From Bolinopsis microptera (Eukaryota > Ctenophora > Tentaculata > Lobata > Bolinopsidae): a stretch of DNA of 64,000 bases. Made by a program: the position numbers and the translations under genes. The stretch spans positions 18,036,945 through 18,100,944 of the forward strand of contig NC_087079.1 of NCBI RefSeq assembly GCF_026151205.1, written 5' to 3'. The notes under the pieces are model-generated. The model saw only the letters and a list, made by a program, of their open reading frames with translations. It was not told where the DNA came from and did not search any database. This document shows, one piece after another, positions 21,601-34,559 of the stretch. Numbering within the stretch: position 1 is the first letter of the stretch; each line of letters begins with the position of its first letter.

Positions 21601-24600
21601 CTAATACTACTATTATAACACTGTGTGTTTCTATGTGGCACAATATGGCACTTATCTGTTAACTCTTAACATTCTTACTTTAGATGGTTGGTTGTAATTA
21701 CAACATGTTATAAATAACATTACTACCAGGTATTTAAGTTTTTAAGTATCTGACTTTATTCTGTAGCTCTTGTCTCGGTATAGGCAATAATAAATATAAT
21801 CGTATAATTGAAGTAGAGTAAGTGTTGTTAGTATATAGTAAGTGTTGTTAGTATATAACACTACAGTAACACTACAGAGAGTACTAGAGTAGTTGAGGTA
21901 GTGTTTAGTAACCTCACCTGGTGTACAATAGTGAACCCTCCTAACATTGCTTAATTAAGTTATGTGACGTTATAACTAGAAGTTATGTGACGTTATAATT
22001 AGATGAGTATTAATTAATATCACCACATAACTCGTTCACGCAGGAACACTATAATGATCAAAATATGTCAAGTTTAGTGGTAGGTATTAGTTTAAACCTT
22101 ACATTATCTTGTTAATCATGCACTCTAATACAGTATAACTACTTTACAGCACTCTAATACAGTATAACTACTTTACAGCACTCTAATACAGTATAACTAC
22201 TTTACAGCACTCTAATACAGTATAACTACTTTACAGCACTCTAATACAGTATAACTACTTTACAGCACTCTAATACAGTATAACTACTTTACAGCACTCT
22301 AATACAGTATAACTACTTTACAGCACTCTAATACAGTATAACTACTTTACAGCACTCTAATACAGTATAACTACTTTACAGCACTCTAATACAGTATAAC
22401 TACTTTACAGCACTCTAATACAGTATAACTACTTTACAGCACTCTAATACAGTATAACTACTTTACAGCACTCTAATACAGTATAACTACTTTACAGCAC
22501 TCTAATACAGTATAACTACTTTACAGCACTCTAATACAGTATAACTACTTTACAGCACTCTAATACAGTATAACTACTTTACAGCACTCTAATACAGTAT
22601 AACTACTTTACAGCACTCTAATACAGTATAACTACTTTACAGCACTCTAATACAGTATAACATGATGCTAATCCCAGGGGACATGGTCCTGATTAAAACT
22701 AATGTTACACGAGTGAACTAAGGCGGTTAAGTGAGGCTAAGTGAGTTAGAACCTAGTTACAGGGTGCAGTGAGCTGTAGAGAGGGTTCACTTTAGTATCC
22801 GGGGTGTAGTGTTACAACTTGGAACAGTTCCAATATTTACTGTAAACTCTAAACATTGTAGTATATAGGTAATAAATAGTGTTGTCAGAGGTACAGAGAA
22901 AAGCTGTGTTGGCTACTGCTAGATCAAAGAATCGAGTCAGTTCTGGGTAATAGTCTGTCGGTTATTTGCGCATGATAAGTTTAAGTCTTATCCGGCAGCT
23001 GATACTTCGAAATTTTATGTTTAACTAGTATTATACATTATTTTTAGTAAACAACGTTAGTAGTTACCCTGCCCTCGTTCCCAAGGTAAAAATCTCCCGG
23101 CCCCCAGGTAACCAGGGTAACCAAGGTAGCCAGGGTAACCAAGGTAACCTATGTAACCAAGGTAACCAAGGTAACCAAGGTAAGCAAGGTAACCAGGGTA
23201 ACCTATGTAACCAGGGTAACCAAGGTAACCAAGGTAGCCAGGGTAACCAGTGCAGGGTAAGCAAGGTAAGCAAGGTAAGCAAGGTAAGCAAGGTAAGCAA
23301 GGTAAGCAAGGTAACCAAGGTAAGCAAGGTTACCAAGGTAACCTATGTAACCAGGGTAACCTATGTAACCAAGGTAACCAAGGTAACCTATGTAACCTAT
23401 CTAACCAAGGTAACCAGGGTAACCAGTGTAACCAGTGTAACCAGGGTAACCTATGTAACCAAGGTAACCAGGGTAACCTAAGCTATGTAACCAAGGTAAC
23501 CAAGGTAACCTATGTAACCAAGGTAACCAAGGTAACCAAGGTAACCAAGGTAACCAAGGTAAGCAAGGTAACCAGGGTAACCTATGTAACCAAGGTAACC
23601 AGGATAAGCAAGGTAACCTATGTAACCAAGGTAACCTATGTAACCAAGGTAACCAGGGTAACCAAGGTAACCAAGGTAACCAAGGTAACCAAGGTAACCA
23701 AGGTAACCAAGGTAACCAAGGTAACCAAGGTAACCAGGGTAACCTATGTAACGTACCGTGCGGCATGAGAAGAGGTTCCACAGAGAAGCAACTCTTAGCC
23801 ACGTTGAGAGCATGTTGTACTCTCTCTACTGGCGACATCTTACTTACACTAGCCATCACTACTTTGTCAGGCCTGGAACACGGAGTTACAATTAACAGAA
23901 ATGTTAACTTTGTGTAATTTTAAATATTATAGTCCTATTTAGTCTTTGATTTTATAAATATACTAGAAAGCCCGTGGTAACAGGGACGAAGCTAGTAGTC
24001 TTCTTTGAAAGAAAGTTTTAATCGCATCCCAACCGAAGATACAGCCGATTTAATTATAAAACACTTTAAACACAACGTAATTACCAAAAAACGATCAAAA
24101 TGACGTTAAAACAATCTTTGCACGTGCACGTGTGCATTAAAACACCGTTGCTAAGGAACCTTTTGGTTGTTACCTAAATTCCTATTTTTCGTCTGATTTG
24201 CACGTGGGCGGTCGTACATACAGACAACAAAAACAATTCTTTGAATTATAGTAGAGACACCACCCCAGTGGAACAGGTAAGTAACAGGTAAGTAAGGTAA
24301 GTAAGGTACCTGTAAGCGTGAAGGAGTCTGCAGAGAAGTATGCCATTATTCCAGCTAGTAGAGAAGTTGAACTGCTCGGTAGTTCCCAGAGTTTCTTGTA
24401 GCCAGCCTCTTAACTGCTGCTGTAATGTACTTCCTGGGGAGGGAGTGAGTGTGAGATTATAACAACTTGTTACTTCTGAGCCATTGTATGAGATAAAAAT
24501 CTCTTATCTAGTGAGATACAGCGAGCTCCTCTAGTAAATTGTGGCACTGGTTTAAAGAGGATATATTAAACAAGTTGTAAATCCCTCATATTATTATACT

Positions 24601-27600
24601 ACTGTTGTATCCAGGTGGTCCTTTCTCAGAAGTCAATATTCAATGTCCTATAACTTCGTTATGTTCAGCAGTATGTTGAATAGACTGTAATGTAAACCAT
24701 ATGTAAACCAGCATACTTGTAGGTAACTAGTGTGTAGTGTGTTGAACATCATTACTCTCAATATACAGATAGAGAGTAAAGTGTGCTATAGTAGTTTACA
24801 AACACTAGACACTGCTGGGTGTCAGGGCGTGGCTGAGTAGTATAATGATAGCCAACTAGTGAGTATTATTATGCAGTCTACACAAACACTAATAAACCAC
24901 ATAGAGTCATGTAGCATACACTCTCACTTAGTCGTGTTTACTATTACTATTGGTGTTTACAGTGCAATAAACCATCATGATTAATGATCAGACTCAATAA
25001 TAAGATGTAGCCTGAGTGTCTGGTAAATGTGCGGACTATTGGACAGTTTAACTAGTCGTGTAGTGGGTTAGTTCATTAATCATTAATCAGAATAATAACA
25101 ATAATTTGTTCATTAATCATTAATTATAATCATAACTCTTTATTAATTGTGATTTTAATCAATGATCGTACTAAATTAATAGCTATAGCTAGATCAATAT
25201 GGTGCTAAAAGGTATTAGCTAAAAGAGGGAGAGAGCTTCTTTCTTCAATAATTGAAACACTTTATACTAAACAGGATGCACAATATACTAATGATAATCA
25301 TAACATTATAATGGTACAGTCATCTGACATCTCTTAATCAGGAGAATCTACGATAGGGGGAATTGTTAACATGTAAAACTCTGCTGATAACCACAAACCA
25401 GTGTTCAAATGTCTTATATCCTTTATTTCATGCATCACCTCTTCAATTAAACTCCTTCCTTTCCCACCTACAGTATTATCACCGTTATCATGGGTACTTT
25501 TGTTAAATTTAGTACTCTCTTACTATAAATACTTTTATTTAATATAATATATCGTAATAATAATAATAAATAATTTAAGTAATGATTGTATTACAATATA
25601 TATCAGTTATTGTATTATTGTATTAAGTACCACAGCTCGTTAAAAGTAGATGCTAAAAAAAACCTAAGATTAAATGTTTCCTTTCGAAGATAAAATTCTT
25701 AAAATTGCCGTTCAGATCGGTCCCTGGAAGCAAGTTATTCTAATATAACTGTAATGAAAAGGTTAATTTAAGTTAACATTCAGTAACTGGTAAAACTAAC
25801 CTAGAACTCTACAGGGAGAATCAGAGGTAGCAGGGTTGGTGTTGGGGTCTCCATTACTCATACCATGTATCTGAAATATTACTCCTTCATCAAACAGCAA
25901 AACGTTGTAACTTATTAACTGTATTATATAAAAAACAAAACCAATATTTGGAAAGTGACGGGGTTGTAAGAACAGAGCTATGGGGCGACGTTTTTGGTGG
26001 TTTGACGAGGGAGGTAATAGAGACGGGAGCAGGTTCAAACTAAACACGATTGTTGAACAGAGTTCTGGATGCTAGGATACACAGAGTTCTGGGTGCTAAG
26101 ATACACAGAGTTCTGGATGCTAGGATACACAGAGTTCTGGGTGCTAGGATACACAGAGTTCTGGGTGCTAGGATACACAGAGTTCTGGGTGCTAGGATAC
26201 ACAGAGTTCTGGATGCTAGGATACACAGAGTTCTGGGTGCTAGGATACACAGAGTTCTGGATGCTAGGATACACAGAGTTCTGGGTGCTAGGATACACAG
26301 AGTTCTGGATGCTAGGATACACAGAGTTCTGGGTGCTAGGATACACAGAGTTCTGGGTGCTAGGATACACAGAGTTCTGGATGCTAGGATACACAGAGTT
26401 CTGGATGCTAGGATACACAGAGTTCTGGATGCTAGGATACACAGTCCCTGAAGTTCAGTACACCACGTGATTACAGTGGTCAGTAACCGTGTAGTCCAGG
26501 TAGCTTCGTAACCCAATTACAGGAGAGTTTTACAGTGTATATCGGTTGCAGGGGGCTATACATTAACGGTTACAGTGGTTATAATGTACATAGTACAATG
26601 TACTGTCTGTTATAGTTACAGTGGTTATAATGTACATTGTGCAATGTACTGTCTGTAGTTACAGTGGTTATAATGTACATTGTACAATGTACTGCCTGTA
26701 GTTACAGTGGTTATTATGTACATTGTACAATGTACTGCCTCTAGTTACAGTGGTTATTATTTACATTGTACAATGTACTGGCAGTAGTTACAGTGGTTAT
26801 AATGTACATTGTACAATGTACTGCCTTGTAGTTACAGTGGTTATAATGTACATTGTACAATGTACATTGTACAATGTACATTGTACAATGTACTGCCTTG
26901 TAGTTACAGTGGTTATAATGTACATTGTACAATGTACTACTTGTAGTCAAGGAACCACAACTGGCTCGCTTATGTCTTTAAAGGAGAAAATATGTTAAAT
27001 ATTCAGTTGGTATTTAAATACATTATACGTCATAGCACCTTGTAATGTAAGACGCTCGCGACTAAAGGTGCGTATAGAAGTAGTAGTACGCTTACAAAGA
27101 CTTTAATAGAGTAGGTAAAGATGATGTGAAACCCACTTCACACTTCACTACCACTAACCCATCTCACTGCAATGGTATAAGGTAGGATACAGGTGCATAT
27201 ACTTATTGAAGTGGCAAGTATTATACCAAAACAACTAAAACAGGGCCAGAAGGCTGATGCCTGCTAACAAAGCTCCCAGCTAAGCTATGTAACACAGGCA
27301 GTCCAGAGCTAGAACATCAAACTATGAAACTAGAAAGTGAAAGTGAAAGTACCTGGAACTTGAGAATGATGATCCAGAGCATGCCTAAAGTGAGAGTAGA
27401 ATCCCCAGACGTTATATTGGTAGCGTCTATGTTAACTGTTTTTAGCCCCTTGCTGTGGAGGAATGTAAGAGCCATACCAACATTCTCCAGAGCTCTCAGT
27501 TTCTCATCTACACATCGTGATCTACCCTGAGGAGTAGTGTTTTAGTTTCTCATCTACACATCGTGATCTACCCTGAGGAGTAGTGTTTTAGTTTCTCATC

Positions 27601-30600
27601 TACACATCGTGATCTACCCTGAGGAGTAGTGTTTTAGTTTCTCATCTACACATCGTGATCTACCCTGAGGAGTAGTGTTTTAGTTTCTCATCTACACATC
27701 GTGATCTACCCTGAGGAGTAGTGTTTTAGTTTCTCATCTACACATCGTGATCTACCCTGAGGAGTAGTGTTTTAGTTTCTCATCTACACATCGTGATCTA
27801 CCCTGAGGAGTAGTGTTTTAGTTTCTCATCTACACATCGTGATCTACCCTGAGGAGTAGTGTTTTAGTTTCTCATCTACACATCGTGATCTACCCTGAGT
27901 AGTAGTGTTTTAGTTTCTCATCTACACATCGTGATCTACCCTGAGGAGTAGTGTTTTAGTTTCTCATCTACACATCGTGATCTACCCTGAGGAGTAGTGT
28001 TTTAGTTTCTCATCTACACATCGTGATCTACCCTGAGGAGTAGTGTTTTAGTTTCTCATCTACACATCGTGATCTACCCTGAGGAGTAGTGTTTTAGTTT
28101 CTCATCTACACATCGTGATCTACCCTGAGGAGTAGTGTTTTAGTTTCTCATCTACACATCGTGATCTACCCTGAGGAGTAGTGTTTTAGTTTCTCATCTA
28201 CACATCGTGATCTACCCTGAGGAGTAGTGTTTTAGTTTCTCATCTACACATCGTGATCTACCCTGAGGAGTAGTGTTTTAGTTTCTCATCTACACATCGT
28301 GATCTACCCTGAGTAGTAGTGTTTTAGTTTCTCATCTACACATCGTGATCTACCCTGAGGAGTAGTGTTTTAGTTTCTCATCTACACATCGTGATCTACC
28401 CTGAGGAGTAGTGTTTTAGTTTCTCATCTACACATCGTGATCTACCCTGAGGAGTAGTGTTTTAGTTTCTCATCTACACATCGTGATCTACCCTGAGGAG
28501 TAGTGTTTTAGTTTCTCATCTACACATCGTGATCTACCCTGGGGAGTAGTGTTTTAGTTTCTCATCTACACATCGTGATCTACCCTGGGGAGTAGTGTTT
28601 TAGTTTCTCATCTACACATCGTGATCTACCCTGAGGAGTAGTGTTTTAGTTTCTCATCTACACATCGTGATCTACCCTGAGGAGTAGTGTTTTAGTTTCT
28701 CATCTACACATCGTGATCTACCCTGAGGAGTAGTGTTTTAGTTTCTCATCTACACATCGTGATCTACCCTGAGGAGTAGTGTTTTAGTTTCTCATCTACA
28801 CATCGTGATCTACCCTGAGGAGTAGTGTTTTAGTTAGTAATCTACTAGAAGATCTATTTGTAGTGTAGTGTTTGAACAGTTTAGACTTCAAGATAGCATA
28901 CAATTGGAGAAAACAATAAGGAGTAGTGTTTTAATAAGGGCAATCTTGCGTGATCTTAAGTCAGCTGATAGCACGAGAGAACTTGGCGAACGAAATCCTA
29001 TTATAGCGAAAGTGAAAGTGAAAGTGAAACAAAAGCAAGTTCTCACCAGTTTCTCGCTGGAGAGCTGCTCTAGGAGCTGCAACAACAACACACCATCCTT
29101 CAGATCAGTGAACAGGTCTGTCACGTGGGTACCACGTGGTTTTAGGTACATGTTCACCCACTTCTGGAACGTTCTCTTCTGCACTTCCTCCCGAGATGCT
29201 GAAAACAGATTGTGTCATAGAGTGTCAGGAGGATAAGGTCCTTATAAAGGAGGGTATAATTACGACCCAAATCTTAATTTCAGCCAAATTTTTACCAGAA
29301 AAAAAGCTGAAACATTGGATTTTGGTCCCCATATAAAACAAATTTGAATAACCTTTTAGTAAAGCACTGTACTTACATCAACTGTTTCCCCTTTTAGTAA
29401 AGCACCGTACTTACATCAATTAGTCTGTACACAACAATGTGGTCAGGAGTATGGTTTACTTACACATTAAATAAGGAGAACTCTAGAGAAAGATTACCTT
29501 ATATGGTAGTGTAACCATGGTAACACTACCATATAAGGTAAAATACTCACACTTCAAATAAACCCTGCGACCGCTACACTGAGAGGGGTGAACTCGAGAG
29601 AAGCTCATTCTAACAACACAAGGTGCTACTCACACCAACAAACACTATAACAATAGCAGGTGTATCTACTACTCACACCAACAAACAACACTATAACAAT
29701 ACAAATACAATTACAATCGTGAACTTCGAACACGAACAAGAGATGAACAATAACAATGTTAACAAGGTCAACTAGATACATTTAATCGTGTTAACTATCT
29801 ACAAGGTTCACGCAACATTCCGATAAAGATATATGATAGGGGCACTGTAATCATGACATATTATATAATCACAATGCTCTCAATAAGTAAAACAGATAAG
29901 TAAACAGCTCAAAGTGTTACACAGTAATGAAGTGAATACGTTGTGTTCTAATAATTTAATATAATTACGGGGTGTATTAGACGGTAAAGTTAGATTATAC
30001 GTGATCATTATTGGGTAACAATACTTACTCAATAGAGATCACGTATAATCTTTATTTTTGTTATGTGTTTGTTTTTGTTCTTAGAATTGTCCAAATTCTT
30101 TGATGCTTTCAGTTTTATTACGTTGTGTTGCCAGTTTTGTGATCGCTTCCTGGCGAAATCAAGTATTTTTTATTTATTTACCATAGCAAAACTCGTACAA
30201 TTTCTCTGACAAATAGCAATATCCCCCTTACCTCCAAAATACCTCCAAAATACCTCCTTCCAAAATTGTAAACAGTAACTGAGCCGCTTTAAATTACCCT
30301 TGTTAACGATGATCTTGTACTTGAGGTAGTTGAGGAGTCTCTCCACATTCTTCCGAGGCATCTGTCACTCTGTTACAGCTAGCTACCAGCTAGCTACCAG
30401 CTAGTTACAGTTGTTAACTACTGTGTTACTAGTTGTAGACTGCTAGTTAACACTTAGTCTCCAGTGATTTACCGCTCACTAACTATCAGTCAAGTTCTTC
30501 AGTTTTAACCAACTTTCCAACTAGTTCCACAGCTCTCATGGGACGCTCTCAGATGTCACAGAATGTATCTCAGCAGTAACGTAAGGAGCTAGGTGCAGCA

Positions 30601-32314
30601 GTAACGTAAGGAGCTAGGTGCAGCAGTAACGTAAGGAGCTAGGTGCAGCAGTAACGTAAGGAGCTAGGTGCAGCAGTAACGTAAGGAGCTAGGTGCAGCA
30701 GTAGGACAGTGTCATGGGGTTGTATCACAAGTGCTGAGGTGTATCACAAGTGCTGAGGTGTATCACATCTACACTCTACAGATTGAGTAGTAAACCTACT
30801 ACATCTTCTCATCTTGGGGGTGAACTAGTCAATTGATAGAGAGATACTAAGATGTTGCGCATATTACGTTAATTAAATAAACAATCAGCAATCTGATAAA
30901 AATGTTATACTTATATTCACGTTCATAAAGTCAGAAGGTTTCATAAAACTGAAATAAATATTTTAAAAATACAGAAAGCAAGCAATGCAAATTTACGTCG
31001 AAAATGTTAGATGTAAAGTTAATAAAGATAAACACCCACCATATTAACAAACTATAATAAGATAACCTTACTGTAGCACACTGTATAGCTACACTGCATA
31101 GCTAGTAGCTACACTGCCTCCACTAGAGACATAATACCAGTTAAGTGAAGCTACCTCTACCCAATAGACAGTGAGTAAACTCTCGTAAGACCAGGAAAAG
31201 AGCGACAATTTAAAAGTTCCATTAAATATAATAATGTAGCTAAGAAGCTGAGATATGCTGCTGACCTATTGTCTAGACTTCCTCTTATTTTACGGACAAA
31301 ATTAAACTTTACTCAGGACAAAACAGTGATGAATAATGAAAGATTTAACTTTGCAGTTAAATGCAATCATTTACCAGCATTTAAAACAGATGTTACAATC
31401 AATATCTTATGCAACATAGTACTAATAGGCTTAATGTTACAACTTTGAAAGTCAAATTGTTTTCATGGTAAAATATATTATATAGACTCTTACAAATGGG
31501 GCCTACTGAAAAACAAATTAAGTAACATAAGAATATAGTGAAAAAGACAGCAACATAATAATATTGACAGGTGCAGTGTTATGACTGTAGTGTTACAGTA
31601 CAAATTCGGCAGAATTACTGCACTGCACGAAGTTGCAGAGCCGCTCTGCTACCATGGCAATGTTGCAGAGCTGTACTGTTACCATGGCAATGTTGCTAAT
31701 TGGATCAGCATGTCACGTGACAAGCTCACGCCTCACTGAGCTAGACATATTGAATATTTACTGACACGGTGACAGAGTAATACAGAAGGGTGTCAGTACT
31801 AGGGTGTTTCAGGAATATAAATACGGGTTCCTGCTAGTTCTGATAATGTGCGTCCTGACCACATGATATTTAAATTAAGGTATAATTTTTGTTGCATTAT
31901 TATTATGATAAAATACTGTGCTAGCAGGTGTTTTTTAACGGAATACTCTTACAATGTAACACCTCCAAGTAAAAAGACTGGATGAGTGACACGACATTTT
32001 AATTAATTCTTTTTCCGTCTCATTAAAAGCCGTCTCACTTTTCCGACCGTTAAACTGCCAGAAAATTTATCAAAGTTTTATCATAGCCCACATCCCTCCC
32101 CCCGGTCACCCTCCCCCCACCCACCATCCCTCCCACCACATGATAAGAAACAGTACTCACACTTGAGTTGGAGTAGTTTGCTGGTGACTTGTCGAGTTAG
32201 CTTTCTCCTGCTACCCCCGCTCTCTTCCTGCCTCTCTTCAAGAGTAGAGACATTATGTGTAGAGACAGGGTGTGTCTCACTGTGTCTCACTGGCCTCTCA
32301 TTCTTCTCCACCAT
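18607..32314 (-). CDS. Tandem CH-domain actin-binding protein (spectrin superfamily, nesprin/calmin-like)
   Basis: Exons in transcription order: 32314-32161 (first, ATG), 29198-29047, 27526-27353, 25870-25801, 24433-24310, 23872-23757, 20383-20274, 19769-19632, 19466-19377, 19106-19014 and a tentative last exon 18639-18607 with a TAG. Phases agree at every junction and give about 417 residues. CH1 is seen as VQKRTFQKWVNMYL, VTDLFTDLKDGVLLLQLLE and LTLGMLWIIILKFQ; these are actin-binding-site motifs of type-1 CH domains in spectrin, dystrophin and nesprin. A polar linker of about 23 residues follows. CH2 is seen as LRGWLQ, FSTSWNNGILLCRLLHAYRPD, HALNVAKSCF and DVATSIPDERVVLVYL. The tail is charged and probably coiled-coil (MGELEEAQEHCVEEMAGEWR, LDKFEKEIKRLKHLA). 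It probably binds F-actin in the cortex or at a membrane. The short tail excludes a full spectrin or nesprin unless further exons were missed or lie elsewhere. Confidence 0.8.
19576..19601. repeat. Poly-C tract
   Basis: A homopolymeric C run in the intron of the CH-domain gene, 30 bp from the donor of the 19769-19632 exon; a likely polymorphic or error-prone site. Confidence 0.8.
19776..20085. repeat. 23-bp minisatellite of E-box palindromes
   Basis: About 13 units containing CACGTGTTAGTTAACTTCTC, each with CACGTG and the palindrome GTTAAC. It abuts the acceptor of the 19769-19632 exon of the CH-domain gene; the exon itself contains a further CACGTG-like stretch (ATCACGTGTTATG). Confidence 0.92.
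20700..20745. repeat. AGTAACT short repeat
   Basis: A few tandem GTAACTA units in the intron of the CH-domain gene. A similar motif recurs at 42.18-42.29 kb. Confidence 0.7.
20824..21182. repeat. 31-bp minisatellite
   Basis: About 12 copies of a unit containing CTCATGTTGTGCGACAGCTC then TACTATATTG(G/A). Two units have an inserted CTTATATT, and the spacing suggests block duplication. It lies in the intron between the 23757 and 20383 exons of the minus-strand gene. Confidence 0.93.
22125..22664. repeat. 29-bp minisatellite, essentially invariant
   Basis: About 18.5 copies of a 29-bp unit (CACTCTAATACAGTATAACT plus ACTTTACAG) with no differences visible between copies. Such homogeneity implies very recent expansion or efficient gene conversion. 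Confidence 0.95.
23090..23756. repeat. GGTAACC minisatellite at a donor of the CH-domain gene
   Basis: Degenerate 9-bp units (AAGGTAACC, CAGGGTAACC, CTATGTAACC, AAGGTAAGC). On the minus strand it begins at the GT donor of the 23872-23757 exon and continues as GGTTACC repeats. The unit contains GGTTACC/GGTAACC, a near-palindrome that also resembles a splice donor on the + strand (AGGTAAGC). Confidence 0.92.
26050..26443. repeat. 24-bp minisatellite
   Basis: About 16 copies of a 24-bp unit containing CACAGAGTTCTGGGTGCTAG, with a G/A variant (GGGTGC or GGATGC). The period is 8 codons, so several frames stay open on both strands; these are not genes. It lies in the CH-domain gene intron between the 27353 and 25870 exons. 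Confidence 0.93.
26570..26945. repeat. Repeats of a TACATTGTACAATGTA palindrome
   Basis: About nine units of 42-44 bp, each with the perfect 16-bp palindrome TACATTGTACAATGTA next to GTAGTTACAGTGGTTATAAT. One unit has the palindrome core expanded three-fold. Confidence 0.9.
27499..28834 (-). repeat. 46-bp minisatellite of acceptor plus exon start
   Basis: About 29 copies of a 46-bp unit. On the minus strand each unit holds ACTACTCCTCAG followed by GGTAGATCACGATGTGTAGA, which is the acceptor and first 28 nt of the CH1 exon at 27526-27353. The last copy is the real junction. Copies are near-identical, with a few GAGTAG or GGGGAG variants. Confidence 0.95.
29496..29539. repeat. Perfect 17-bp inverted repeat
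   Basis: ACCTTATATGGTAGTGT and its exact complement are separated by a 10-bp centre containing CCATGG. It lies in an intron of the CH-domain gene. Confidence 0.85.
30298..30361 (-). CDS. Alternative first coding exon of the CH-domain gene
   Basis: ATG at 30361 opens 21 codons (MPRKNVERLLNYLKYKIIVN...) plus one base, ending at a GT donor. That leaves phase 1, as does the upstream first exon at 32314-32161. Each can join the 29198 exon (giving alanine or serine at the junction), but they cannot be joined to each other in frame. So they look like alternative starts, giving about 387 or 417 residues. Confidence 0.55.
30572..30702. repeat. 22-bp minisatellite, six copies
   Basis: Tandem GCAGTAACGTAAGGAGCTAG plus GT units with no visible divergence, about 200 bp upstream (on the minus strand) of the alternative first exon at 30361. 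Confidence 0.92.
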
Positions 32315-33924
32315 TCTCCCTTCCTCATATCGGTACTGAAATTAACACGGGTTATTGTAACGTTGCTATTATAACCTTGCTGTCCGACTTAGCTTCTCTT
32401 AGGTTATTTTTAATTAAAACCGGCCGTTATTTTCTCTATCGACGTAAAGATGATCTTCATATTGCCAATTTGTTACTTTCATATCCAGACAAAGTTAAAC
32501 TATAACTTGAAGAAGAATAAACACTGTCTGTGCCTGAAGTTAACAATTTCACAGCAATTACTCCAGTCAGAAGAGTACCGCTGGAAGACGGAAGGTTCTA
32601 GAAGAACTGGAGGAGTTAAAGATAACACTTTACTTAGTACTCTAGAGTATGTAAGTGTGTAGTAGAGTTAAAAATAACACTTAACTTAGTACTCTAGAAT
32701 ATGTAGTTGGCAGAGACCTGGCGAAGAAACCTGTAAATGTAGTTACATATCAGCACCACAATCTACATTACTTCCAGTCAAACCAGGTAACACACTGTGT
32801 AGACACCCTCCTAGACAGGTAACACAGTGTAACCTCCTCCGCAAAATGCTACATACAGTAACAGTTCTGCACTATCACTACATACACCTCCCTTAAAGTA
32901 CTATCTCTACAGTATTCACACCTCCCTCTTACTTCACCTGTTACAACATTGCAAACTAGAAGTGGGGCACAATTGATGGCTTTTCTGAGTTTCTAGAATC
33001 AACACCCTAACTTTGACGATATAAAGTTATGATATATTATTGCTATAGCTTTATATCATGTTCATGAAGCTTCTATTTTGAGAACTCGTTTAACCACATT
33101 ACTAAAACTTTACTCTAAACACTAAGAGTGATGTTATATAAGCTAGCAGTGTAGGAAACAGTTAGTGAAGTAAGTGTACCACTATGTGTGCAGTGTGGGA
33201 ACTATAAATACCTGGTCTCTAACTGTGTAACTAACTTAAACTAACTGGTATTAATGAGGAATAATAATAATGTCTTTATCTAGCATTATGTAATATCACT
33301 GGGACTACATACTACAAGTATTATTATTAAGTTAGGGGTATAAATAGGTAGAACCTCAATAAACCTAAACAATTTGCCCCTTTACATGCTCGAGGTGAAT
33401 TGAGTTATTTATTAGTTCTTACAATGATATAAGTTATATAATTAACAACTTAATATAACTTTAAACACAATGGACTATGAAACACCAGATCTACAAGGTT
33501 AACAGGAAGTACATGGAGAGGGAGTATGAGTATAAGTAGGATCTCAACAGGAGAGGGAGTAGGATCTCTGTGGGTTATTTAGAGGGGTTTATAGGGAGGG
33601 AGATAAGAAATATGAGAGGTAGTATAATTGTGAGTGTATAGTACTGTGTATAGAGAGTGTATTGTATACTGTATAGTTGAATGTCACCCAGCTGGTATAC
33701 ATGGTATTGGGTAGGGAGAAGTTAATATGCCCAATTAGAGCTATTAGCTGACGCACAGTGCAGGTAATACAGTGCTGGTAATATACATTAGTAATCTGGA
33801 GCAAGATATAAGCAGATCATTACTAGAAAGTAGAGGGGTGCCCACTGGATCAGTAAACCATACACAGGACCTACAGAGTACAGAGTAGGGACCTCTACAC
33901 AGAACCTACAGAACCTACAGAGTA

Positions 33925-34520
33925 GAGACCTCTATCCAATAAACATAGACTACACAGGAAGTAGAGACCTCTATCCAATAAACATAGACTACACAGGAAG
34001 TAGAGACCTCTATCCAATAAACATAGACTACACAGGAAGTAGAGACCTCTATCCAATAAACATAGACTACACAGGAAGTAGAGACCTCTATCCAATAAAC
34101 ATAGACTACACAGGAAGTAGAGACCTCTATCCAATAAACATAGACTACACAGGAAGTAGAGACCTCTATCCAATAAACATAGACTACACAGGAAGTAGAG
34201 ACCTCTATCCAATAAACATAGACTACACAGGAAGTAGAGACCTCTATCCAATAAACATAGACTACACAGGAAGTAGAGACCTCTATCCAATAAACATAGA
34301 CTACACAGGAAGTAGAGACCTCTATCCAATAAACATAGACTACACAGGAAGTAGAGACCTCTATCCAATAAACATAGACTACACAGGAAGTAGAGACCTC
34401 TATCCAATAAACATAGACTACACAGGAAGTAGAGACCTCTATCCAATAAACATAGACTACACAGGAAGTAGAGACCTCTATCCAATAAACATAGACTACA
34501 CAGGAAGTAGAGACCTCTAC
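33925..34520. repeat. 39-bp minisatellite
   Basis: About 15 near-identical units containing GAGACCTCTATCCAATAAAC and ATAGACTACACAGGAAGTA. The 13-codon period opens a 216-codon frame on the minus strand, an artefact of the repeat. It lies upstream of the CH-domain gene. Confidence 0.93.
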
Positions 34521-34559
34521 ACAGGGAGTAGAGACCTCTACACACTACACAGGGGTTAG

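Noticed and set aside
33895-34545. 216-codon minus-strand frame with a repeated 13-residue block
   Set aside because: A product of the 39-bp minisatellite; no non-repeat coding sequence is attached.
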